Of a stretch of 36,327 bases of DNA, positions 22,317-29,772 are shown piece by piece (the stretch's first letter is position 1; each line of letters starts with the position of its first letter). The stretch spans positions 1-36,327 of the forward strand of contig PCBK01000006.1 of assembly GCA_002731275.1 (NCBI GenBank), written 5' to 3'. The stretch is from Deltaproteobacteria bacterium (GTDB taxonomy: Bacteria; Myxococcota_C; UBA6777). The notes under the pieces were generated by a model. That model was not told where the DNA came from. It did not search any database and worked only from the letters and a program-made list of their open reading frames with translations. The position numbers and the translations under genes were made by a program.

Positions 22317-23861
22317 TCAGGCGTTGGTGGGGTTTTTTCGCTGTTGCCATGTGTGCCAGCCACCCCATCCGATGAGACCGATGGTCAGGAAGAAGCAAAG
22401 CATACCCAATAGATCACCAAGCAGGCTGTAGGGGGTCCAAGCCTTCGATGTCATAGGAATGTCAGTATAAAGAATGTACTTGTTCGTTGTGAAGTAGTTC
22501 ATACCTGCGAGGTGTCGTCCATATGAATCGTATGACGCGGATTCGCCGTGGTCAGTGACCCTGAGTAAAGAGAAACCATTCTCGATGGCTCTGAATGAGG
22601 CGATACGTGTGTGGTGTGGAGTGATATCTTTCCAATCACTTGCGGGGACGATGAGCAGGTCAACTTGTTTTTGGCTGGCTTGCTTGACGAGGTGGGGAAA
22701 ATCCATGTCAAAGCAGATCATCGCACCAATCGTGCCAAAGGGTGTGTTGATGGTTTTCATTTTCCCATCACCTTTTTGTACCATCGCGAGCTCAGGGCCG
22801 GGGACAGGGATCGTCTTGAGATATTCGAAGCCGATTTTTCCTTGTGGGGTGACAAAGACGAGTTTGTTCTCGGTCATCTTTTGCTTTTTGTTTTTGATGT
22901 CGAGATGTCTAAACAACCACATTGTCGCGCCGATATACACCTTGTGTTGTTTGGCGAGTGATTGGACCTTTTGTAAGAACGCCTTCTGATCCTTTTGTTG
23001 GATGGGTGCTTGTGCCTCAGCCCAGACGATGACTTTTGCGCCTGCTTGTGCGGCTTGTGCAGTGCGTGAGAGCAAGTCTGCGCGGACAGCGCGGGCACGT
23101 TCAAAGTAGGTTTTCCAGAGCGCGGGAGTGGGTTGTTTTCCTTCGAAGAAGACGGGTTCGATGAGACTACGTAGCTTTTTGTTCTCTGGCGTAACAATTC
23201 CAGCCGCCCGGAATGTTGGCTTCATCGGTGCAGTGGCTAACCTGATCCCACCTCCACAGATGATCGTGACAAGGAGCAGGAGGTAAGTGAGGAGTCCTTT
23301 TTGAATGGTTTCCCACGTGAAGTTGTGTTCCCAGGCCCAGTTGATAGTTGAGGCGGACCAAGACATGAGGAAGATCAGGCCCCAGATCCCAGCGAACGAA
23401 ACACTTTGTATGAGGGGCAATTGTCCTGCTTGTGTATACGCAGTTGAGCCCCAAGTGCCGAATGGGTTGCCTTGTGCGTTAAAGTATTCGAAGGCGACGG
23501 CAAAGGTGGGGAAGAGCAAAGTGTGGAGAAAAGAGGGTTTGTTTGCTGCGAGCCATCGGTCGAGGAGGAAGGGGAGGAGACCGATGAAGCCTCCGATGAT
23601 GAGTGTGACAAAGAATTCGACGGGAGGTTGAGGGATTTGGCCCCAGAGTGCGATCCCTGCGGGGAACAAAAAGAACAGGACACCCAGCAAGTATCCACGA
23701 AGAAGAGGTTGTGTGCGGAGGTAACGCATCATGAAGATTGGAGCGAGCCAGGCGGCGAGTGGGACCATCCAGCGCCCAGCGGAGATGACGACAAAGATAC
23801 CAGCGAGGAATAACCAGGCGTAAGACCAGCGATCGTGTATGTGCTTTTTCTGTGTGCTCAT
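22317..23861 (-). CDS. Apolipoprotein N-acyltransferase-like protein (CN hydrolase fold)
   Basis: The 514-residue protein has several N-terminal helices, then a nitrilase-fold domain, then a C-terminal helix, the layout of Lnt. The catalytic triad is present: Glu282 in WAEAQAP, Lys349 in YLKTIPVPGPE and Cys383 in MICFDMDFP. Lnt adds the third acyl chain to lipoproteins in the inner membrane. The motif contexts (WAEAQAP, ICFDMDFP) are a little unlike the usual WPETA and ICYE, so it may be a divergent paralogue rather than the housekeeping enzyme. The many predicted lipoproteins nearby would be natural substrates. I start at the ATG 23861; the frame can extend one TTG codon. Confidence 0.82.
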   Translation of the reverse strand: MSTQKKHIHDRWSYAWLFLAGIFVVISAGRWMVPLAAWLAPIFMMRYLRTQPLLRGYLLGVLFFLFPAGIALWGQIPQPPVEFFVTLIIGGFIGLLPFLLDRWLAANKPSFLHTLLFPTFAVAFEYFNAQGNPFGTWGSTAYTQAGQLPLIQSVSFAGIWGLIFLMSWSASTINWAWEHNFTWETIQKGLLTYLLLLVTIICGGGIRLATAPMKPTFRAAGIVTPENKKLRSLIEPVFFEGKQPTPALWKTYFERARAVRADLLSRTAQAAQAGAKVIVWAEAQAPIQQKDQKAFLQKVQSLAKQHKVYIGATMWLFRHLDIKNKKQKMTENKLVFVTPQGKIGFEYLKTIPVPGPELAMVQKGDGKMKTINTPFGTIGAMICFDMDFPHLVKQASQKQVDLLIVPASDWKDITPHHTRIASFRAIENGFSLLRVTDHGESASYDSYGRHLAGMNYFTTNKYILYTDIPMTSKAWTPYSLLGDLLGMLCFFLTIGLIGWGGWHTWQQRKNPTNA

Positions 23862-24064
23862 CAACTTTACCTTTGTTGTGGAGGGGGTCTCAGAGAATTC
23901 TGTTGTTGCTTGTATACACAGATTTGTGTGGCAGGCAAATCGTCTTAAAAAAGGTGAGATTTTCTTGAAGGTTGTAGGATGGAATACCTATTCGCTTTTC
24001 GATGTTTGTGGGTGTATTGTAGAGCGCGAAGAAACCAGAACATTGTCAAGAGAAGGAGTTCCTC

Positions 24065-24589
24065 ATGCAGAAGAAGGCGAGAGTTGTTGGTGTCATGTTG
24101 ATGTTTGTGTGCGTTGTGATCGGGCTGACAGGATGCAAGAAGGAGCCAAGCAAGATTGTGTTTAACGGCGAAGATTATTTTCGCGCCAAAAAAATCAAGA
24201 ACGCGCGGTTTTCGATCGTGTCCTACCTGAAGAAGGGGGAGAAAATTCAGACAGCCAAGGAGTTCGTCAACTTTGTAGGGGCAGATGTCGGGAAAAAGGC
24301 TTCGCCCCGGGCAATACAGAGGGTAAAGAAGATGTTTCAGATCGTCATCAAGCGACATGACGCGAACTTCAAGTCCTACAAGAACGGCTTACAATTCTGT
24401 TATCGCCAAAATTACAGGGGACAGTGGATGATCGTGCACTCGGCCTACAACTTAAAATCAAAGGGTTTTAAGGTCTTCCAATATGGTAAAGTCCTCAAGG
24501 CCGATCAAAAAGATGATGATACAGAGGATCTTTGTGAGAACGCTGATTGGATCTTCTCCCAGTTAACCGCTGTGGCCAAATATTTTTGA
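24065..24589 (+). CDS. Small lipoprotein of unknown function
   Basis: The 174-residue protein has a clear lipoprotein signal, basic residues then VCVVIGLTGC|KK, with LTGC as lipobox and Cys24 as the lipidated residue. The mature part is basic, with Lys-rich helices (KKIKNARFSIVSYLKKGEK) and a short Cys-containing segment (LQFCYRQNYRGQW). I know no family. The ATG has AAGGAG eight bases upstream. The DUF4386 gene converges with it and the two stops are only two bases apart, leaving no space for a terminator between them. Confidence 0.75.
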   Translation: MQKKARVVGVMLMFVCVVIGLTGCKKEPSKIVFNGEDYFRAKKIKNARFSIVSYLKKGEKIQTAKEFVNFVGADVGKKASPRAIQRVKKMFQIVIKRHDANFKSYKNGLQFCYRQNYRGQWMIVHSAYNLKSKGFKVFQYGKVLKADQKDDDTEDLCENADWIFSQLTAVAKYF

Positions 24590-24591
24590 TT

Positions 24592-25308
24592 TTACTGTGT
24601 ATCTTTTGCTGGCGCGTTCAGTGACGGAAGTCCTCGAAACAAGAGATACCCACAAAGAGCGAGCTCAGCGATCAGGGGGATGACATAGGCTGCGGCAAAG
24701 GTCGCGGCGAGGGTGGGCGCAACAAGTCGAAGAATACTCCCCGTAAAGTACACAAGTGCCGCAAGAATCACACTCATACCTATCCATTTGAGCGCTTTGT
24801 TGTGTGTCTTCAAGAGGAGGATACCGACAAAGACGCAGTTCAGAGCAAAACAAAACAAGCCGAGATCGTATCCGATAGCGTGTGATTGCAATGAGGTGTT
24901 CACCAACGCGGCTTTTTGTGCTGTGTTAAAGGCCGAGGTGTGAGCGAATGTGATCGCTTGTTGGAGATGAACGAGGTTGAGTCCAAGGATCGCGGCTTGT
25001 GCGAGTCTAAAGGCCATCGCCAAGAAGGAGAGCATTTTATCGACGGGGGCGAGCAGGAAGTAGAGTAGGGCACCAATCCCAACATCTGCGAGGACCATCA
25101 GGACGTCTGCCAGGAGACTGACCCGAAAGGATGTCTCGGCTGCGAGGATATTCGCGAGTGTGTCCGTCGCTGTTTTGCCGATGAGGGGGGCACGCATCAT
25201 CGCTTCACCACCAATCCCACAGAGGATGATAATGAGATAAAGGAGTCCTGCAATTCGAGCGTATGTTTGGGTGTTCATTTGTGTGGTTGTGTGTGTCTGT
25301 GTCGTCAT
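24592..25308 (-). CDS. DUF4386-type integral membrane protein
   Basis: The 238-residue protein has six or seven hydrophobic segments. Features of the DUF4386 family are ARIAGLLYLIIILCGIGGEA in the first helix, the central FRLAQAAILGLNLVHLQQA and the AYVIPLIAELALCGYLLFRGL end. No function is established for this family. The ATG at 25308 is preceded by AGGAGACATGAT, a good ribosome binding site. The Thr/Gln-rich first ten residues are unusual but short. Repeat copy E starts about 190 bp upstream, and the gap between holds nothing clear. Confidence 0.82.
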   Translation of the reverse strand: MTTQTHTTTQMNTQTYARIAGLLYLIIILCGIGGEAMMRAPLIGKTATDTLANILAAETSFRVSLLADVLMVLADVGIGALLYFLLAPVDKMLSFLAMAFRLAQAAILGLNLVHLQQAITFAHTSAFNTAQKAALVNTSLQSHAIGYDLGLFCFALNCVFVGILLLKTHNKALKWIGMSVILAALVYFTGSILRLVAPTLAATFAAAYVIPLIAELALCGYLLFRGLPSLNAPAKDTQ

Positions 25309-25496
25309 ATCATGTCTCCTTTATTGTGTGTGGAGTGGGGTTTTTGTGCATTCGATGTCCTGATGATACGTGGCTAAGGGGCAGAAGCGTAGCTACCAAA
25401 GTAGGGTTTTGGAGTACTGTTTGTTCAGGGAGACCAAGGCACAAAAGTACTGTTTGGGGATGTTTGGTATCGGCTGCCTTTTGAGTGGTGGTGTTA

Positions 25497-25700
25497 CTTG
25501 CCCTTACTTACTGCCGCGCTTCGCTTGGCATTGGCTGCCTTTTTGGGGCGAGTTGCCACTCTTTTTGGGGCGAGTTGCCACTCGCCCTTGCTGAATGCCG
25601 CGCTTCGCTTGGCATTGTGGGTTTGCCACCCACACCCGCCTGGGGTTTTCTCCCCAGACCCCACGATGCGCAAGCATCGTTTGTGTTCCGACTTCGTCGG
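25497..25700 (+). repeat. Multi-hairpin dispersed repeat, copy E
   Basis: Stems are GGGCGAGT/ACTCGCCC (25568-25575 with 25580-25587), GTGGGT/ACCCAC (25617-25622 with 25628-25633), CTGGGG/CCCCAG (25640-25645 with 25652-25657), CGATGC/GCATCG with a GCAA loop (25664-25669 with 25674-25679) and CCGAC/GTCGG (25688-25692 with 25696-25700). The first stem has G and C where copies A and B have A and T, on both arms, so pairing is kept. The last stem is completely replaced but still a hairpin with a TTC loop. Confidence 0.9.
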
Positions 25701-26073
25701 TGTTGGGAATGTTATGATTGTATCCTTGTCGGGATTTGTGATGTTTTTTGGGGTTGTCTACGCTTGCTGTGAGGGGGGTTTTTTGGGTTTTTCTTTGAAT
25801 GGGTTTTTGATGGTTTGGGTGGTGTTGCTTTGTTTGCTGGGTTTTTTGGGGGCTTCGTGAATGATCGTGATCTTGGGAGGGGATTTTGTTGGTGTGTATG
25901 GGTTCTCCGAGGGGGTGAGGTCTTTTGGTTGGGTCTATTTGGGTGTGGTTGGGATGCGTTGATCGGGGGTTTGTTTGTCATTTGGGGGAGGCTGTTTGGT
26001 CCGTTTGTTGGACTTTTTTGTGTTGTTTTGTGTTTGTGTTCTGGTTGGTTAGGATAAAAGTTGGAAATCAAGC
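25701..26073. other. G+T-skewed gap before tRNA-Leu copy 2
   Basis: The plus strand is strongly G+T rich and C-poor from about 25710 to 26050, much like 11416-11632. Frames here translate to low-complexity Gly/Phe/Trp or Pro/Asn/Lys. I see no gene, repeat or regulatory site apart from the promoter at its end. Confidence 0.5.
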
Positions 26074-26102
26074 TTGACAGATGTGGATCTGCGTGGTAGA
26101 TG
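26074..26102 (+). promoter_or_regulatory. Promoter of tRNA-Leu copy 2
   Basis: TTGACA at 26074-26079 is a perfect -35 box, as in copy 1. A weak -10 (TAGATG) lies 17 bp further on. The tRNA begins about 46 bp after it. Confidence 0.55.
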
Positions 26103-26148
26103 GTTGTCTCGTTCTTGAGGACGTTTGTTTTTGAGAATGAAAACCATC

Positions 26149-26231
26149 GCCGAAGTGGTGGAACTGGTAGACACGCTGTCTTGAGGGGGCAGTGGGCCTA
26201 GCCCGTGCCGGTTCGAGTCCGGCCTTCGGCA
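26149..26231 (+). tRNA. tRNA-Leu (anticodon GAG), copy 2
   Basis: It is identical over 83 nt to the gene at 2924, including the acceptor stem GCCGAAG/CTTCGGC and the loop TTGAGGG. The ten bases before the gene (GAAAACCATC) are also the same, but the promoter and the terminator differ. The two copies point the same way, about 23 kb apart. Confidence 0.95.
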
Positions 26232-26235
26232 CAAA

Positions 26236-26272
26236 AAAGCCCCGTAGCACTCATTGCTGCGGGGCTTTTTTT
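26236..26272 (+). terminator. Rho-independent terminator of tRNA-Leu copy 2
   Basis: A strong stem GCCCCGTAGCA with TGCTGCGGGGC closes over CTCAT and is followed by seven T. It begins five bases after the tRNA. Confidence 0.9.
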
Positions 26273-26443
26273 GTGGTTTCTGCGAATCGTCGGACAACCC
26301 CACATCTGATGACTGAGTCACAGGGTGAGGCTCGGACTTTTCTTTCGCCGCTGATCTCCTCCCTTCAGCCAACCCGCTCCGGAGGCCTTTTGATTCTGGA
26401 GATGCCCTTCCCGCGACCTTGGGAAACGAATGGATTAAGACAA

Positions 26444-26460
26444 AGCACAAACTTTGTGCT
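26444..26460. promoter_or_regulatory. 17-bp palindrome upstream of the MalT-type regulator
   Basis: AGCACAAA and TTTGTGCT form a perfect inverted repeat with one central base, about 85 bp before the regulator start. Its size and symmetry fit an operator for a dimeric protein. The binding protein is unknown. The rest of the 26273-26545 gap shows nothing else clear. Confidence 0.5.
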
Positions 26461-26545
26461 ATGGTATCTGCATAGGAGCAGCAGGAAAGACTGAGAGCAC
26501 AGCCAAGGAAAGGTTTAAGCAAACAATCTGGGATCGAACGCAAAT

Positions 26546-29371
26546 ATGGGAACGCATCAGGTGACAGCACCAATACGTCAATCATCGTCTCTTTCGGTCA
26601 GCGCTGACTCTGGAGAATTCCTGCTCTATACCAAGCTCTGGATTCCAAATCATATCCAACAGTACGTCCAAAGGCCGGAACTGGTCGCGCGACTCAATGA
26701 AAGTCTACAAGGTAAATGTGCGCTGGTTTGTGCCCCCGCAGGCTTTGGAAAGACGTCTTTGGTGATCGACTGGCTGCAACAGTTGCAGCGGCCTGCGGCT
26801 TGGTTCTCTCTGGATAGCGCCGACAACGAGCCCAAGCGCTTTTTGCGCTACCTCGTCGCCGCTTTGCAGTCGATCTTCCCCGAGGTTGGGGAGACACTCT
26901 TGGTCCACCTCAATGCTCCACAGCTTCCCACCCTCCAGAAACTGTTTACACTACTGCTCCACGACATACAGAAGGTCGATGAAGCCTTTGTCTTGGTACT
27001 GGACGACTGCCATCTCCTGACCCACGCAGCGCTCCAGGAATGCTTGGGCTTTCTGATGGAACATATGCCTCCTCAGATGCACCTGACACTGACCAGTCGC
27101 CATATGCCATTGTTCCCGCTAGGCCGATTGCGGGCCCGTAGAGAGCTTGTCGAATTATCCACAAACGACCTACGCTTCTCAGCAGAGCGGTCCTGCACAC
27201 TCTTTTCCAACCTCCAACTGGATCTGAACCCTCACCAAGCCAAGCTGCTCTGCCAACAAACAGAGGGATGGGTTGCGGGCCTGCACTTGGCCGGTTTGTC
27301 TTTGCAGCAGTCCAACAATCCAGACCAGCTCCTTGAGAGCTTTTCAGGCAGCCACCGATTTATTGCTGACTTTCTCAGCGAAGAGGTGCTCCAGCGTCAA
27401 TCCCCTCAGCTTCAGCAGTTCTTGCTTAAAACATCGATACTCCAGCGTTTTAATGCAGATCTCTGTAACGCAATGCTTGGCATCGACAAGAGTGAGAGCT
27501 TACTAGAGGAGCTGGAGCGCTCACAACTTTTTATCATCCGATTGGATCACAGACAGAACTGGTATCGCTATCATCACCTCTTTCGCGACCTTTTGTTGAG
27601 CCAGCTAAAGAAACGTACAACGCCAGAGGTGCAAGAAGAGCTTCACCGTAGCGCCAGCCAATGGCTTGTGAGTCACCGCTGGATAGATGAAGGCCTCCAA
27701 CATTTACAGGTGATCGAGGATTATGACAAAGCCGCCAAAATGTTGCTATCGTTGGCCGACTCCTGTTTCCAACAAAGATACCTGGAAGAATTTGTTGTCT
27801 GGTTGAAGCGGTTGCCGACACAAGTGCTTCACCGACATCCCAAGCTGATGATGTACGAGCTCCTAGATAAGTTTGATCAAGGCGACAACACAGGGCTCAA
27901 ACGAAACCTCCCCCCGACCATACAGGCCCTCAAGAACAAGCTGACACAGTTAGAGGAGAAATCCCCTGAGCGTCAGGACTACGAGGGCTATATCAAGTTA
28001 TGCCAGGCCTACATCGCACGCAACCAAGGCGATCAAGAGTCAGTGATTCGGCAAACCAAAGAAGCGATGGCAAAGCTATCAGACAAACAACATAGTTTCG
28101 CCTACCACATGATTATTTCGCAGGTCGTGGCACAATTGAAGCGCCACATCAGTGTGGGAAAAGCACTCACAAAGCTCGACGAGCTCTATGCGCAGTGTGT
28201 GTACCAACAAAACCTCTATTTTATGCAGATGGTCACCTGGGTCTCTGCGTATATGAGTCTGAGACGTGGACGTTTGCTTCGCTCTGAAACAATCAACCTA
28301 CGTCTCCTACAGGATGTCAAACAGATACCCTCGTATAAACCCGGGCACAGTGTGGAGTTGGGTATCCATCAGGGCCTGGCTGAAGTCTATTGGGAGCAAT
28401 ACCGGCTGGAAGAAGCAGAGCAAAGAGCTGAACGTAGCCTGAAAATTGCGCAAAAGCACAAACATTTTCGCTCGATGGTCAAAGCCCTGATCTCGCTAGC
28501 CAACATCCTAAACTCTCAGGGCCGACAAGAAGAAGCGTTTCGACTGATCGACAAAACAAAAGCAATGGTCGCTCCCCACACCATCCTTCCAGGACAGATC
28601 CACCGCAGCCTCTTGTCTATCCAGCGTATCATCCTACAACACGGAGCAACGACACAAGTAGAGGAATGGTTCAAGCAAAAGGACATTGGCCTTGAGACGC
28701 CTGTCAACCACACAACGGAACCCCTATTCATCTTAAAGATCCGCCTCTACCTCAAGCAAAGCAAACTCGAAGAAGCAAACAAATTGCTCCACTATCTACT
28801 TGATGAGATGGCAGACAAAGAGATGATAGGGCCCCTAGCAGAGGCACACCTGCTACAGGCCATTGTGTTTCAAAGACAAAAGAAAGAAGAACAAGCCCAA
28901 GAAGAGTTTGGGCTGGCACTCCAGCTTGCCCAACCCGAAAACAACTTGCGCATTTTTGTAGAAGAAAGGGAAGCCACCCGGTCCTTGCTGCAACACTGTA
29001 TTGTACAGCACACAGAAACGAAAGCTTTTGCCCATAAGATCCTCGCTTTGCTCCCAAAGAAAAAAACCACTCCCAAAGCAGCCGCTCCAACACCTCAGTC
29101 GATACCTCCTATCGCCTCTGAGCCCAACATTCATACTCCCTCATGTGTGATCTACGAAGAAGATCCCTACTTCCTCGATCCACTGAGCAAACGAGAGACC
29201 GAGATCATACAACTTGCCAACACAGGTCTAACCAACAAAGAACTCGCCCAAAAACTGTACCTCGCTCACACCACAATCAAAAAACATATGAGCAACATCT
29301 ACAGCAAACTCGGCGTAAAGAACCGAACCAAGGCACTTGTCAGGGCCAAAGAGCTAGGGCTGATACACTGA
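26546..29371 (+). CDS. MalT-type LuxR-family ATP-dependent transcriptional regulator
   Basis: The 941-residue protein has the LAL (large ATP-binding LuxR) layout. A P-loop ATPase of the STAND type carries Walker A APAGFGKTS (63-71) and Walker B FVLVLDDCH (148-156). Helical winged and TPR-like repeats follow (about 370-830). A C-terminal LuxR HTH holds LSKRETEIIQLANTGLTNKELA and TTIKKHMSNIYSKLGVKNRT in the last 65 residues. In MalT the ATPase and the sensor domain turn activation on when an inducer binds. The start, LYTKLWIP soon after the N-terminus, matches MalT-type proteins, but no strong ribosome binding site precedes it. The downstream Cys-rich lipoprotein on the same strand is a possible target. 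Confidence 0.92.
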   Translation: MGTHQVTAPIRQSSSLSVSADSGEFLLYTKLWIPNHIQQYVQRPELVARLNESLQGKCALVCAPAGFGKTSLVIDWLQQLQRPAAWFSLDSADNEPKRFLRYLVAALQSIFPEVGETLLVHLNAPQLPTLQKLFTLLLHDIQKVDEAFVLVLDDCHLLTHAALQECLGFLMEHMPPQMHLTLTSRHMPLFPLGRLRARRELVELSTNDLRFSAERSCTLFSNLQLDLNPHQAKLLCQQTEGWVAGLHLAGLSLQQSNNPDQLLESFSGSHRFIADFLSEEVLQRQSPQLQQFLLKTSILQRFNADLCNAMLGIDKSESLLEELERSQLFIIRLDHRQNWYRYHHLFRDLLLSQLKKRTTPEVQEELHRSASQWLVSHRWIDEGLQHLQVIEDYDKAAKMLLSLADSCFQQRYLEEFVVWLKRLPTQVLHRHPKLMMYELLDKFDQGDNTGLKRNLPPTIQALKNKLTQLEEKSPERQDYEGYIKLCQAYIARNQGDQESVIRQTKEAMAKLSDKQHSFAYHMIISQVVAQLKRHISVGKALTKLDELYAQCVYQQNLYFMQMVTWVSAYMSLRRGRLLRSETINLRLLQDVKQIPSYKPGHSVELGIHQGLAEVYWEQYRLEEAEQRAERSLKIAQKHKHFRSMVKALISLANILNSQGRQEEAFRLIDKTKAMVAPHTILPGQIHRSLLSIQRIILQHGATTQVEEWFKQKDIGLETPVNHTTEPLFILKIRLYLKQSKLEEANKLLHYLLDEMADKEMIGPLAEAHLLQAIVFQRQKKEEQAQEEFGLALQLAQPENNLRIFVEEREATRSLLQHCIVQHTETKAFAHKILALLPKKKTTPKAAAPTPQSIPPIASEPNIHTPSCVIYEEDPYFLDPLSKRETEIIQLANTGLTNKELAQKLYLAHTTIKKHMSNIYSKLGVKNRTKALVRAKELGLIH

Positions 29372-29736
29372 GACAGGCACGTAATCATACAGAAATAGGG
29401 TTGTATATAGCATGTATGGGTGCCGAGGTGTGGACGATTGGCTTTGCAATCGCCGGATCCGAGTGCACCCATCAAAATAGCCCCACACACAACCCATAGA
29501 AACATCATCAAAATCCCGAATGCCGATGGATTCATCGTTCTGTGGGGTGTCGGGCTGGCACGAGGCGCAGCCCCTACATACCGAATATCACCAAATGCAC
29601 AGGAGTACGGGTTGGCCCCTCACCAATACTGATGTCCCTTCTACTCCCTACTCCTCCCCTTTGGGTCCTTCACTACTCCCCAAAACTGACAAAAATACTC
29701 CTCTGGTAGTAAGACGCAGTGGCACTTTGTCCCTAC
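29372..29736. other. Gap between the regulator and the Cys-rich gene, with hairpins
   Basis: Two structures stand out. A long imperfect hairpin lies at 29418-29470, with an outer stem GGGTGC/GCACCC and an inner stem CGATTG/CAATCG. A shorter stem GGGCTG/CAGCCC lies at 29552-29573. The region could be a leader. No gene was found. Confidence 0.5.
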
Positions 29737-29767
29737 CCTAGGATGACGAACGATCATTCCTAGGAGG
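29737..29767 (+). promoter_or_regulatory. Hairpin over the ribosome binding site of the Cys-rich lipoprotein
   Basis: CCTAGGA (29737-29743) pairs with TCCTAGG (29758-29764), with a few more TGA/TCA pairs inside. The AGGAGG Shine-Dalgarno at 29762-29767 begins within the right arm, and the ATG follows six bases after it. Folding would cover half the binding site and could reduce translation. Confidence 0.5.
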
Positions 29768-29772
29768 TTTAA

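Noticed and set aside
26049-26585. 178-codon minus-strand frame over tRNA-Leu copy 2
   Set aside because: It runs through the tRNA, its terminator and the regulator promoter, so it cannot be a real gene.
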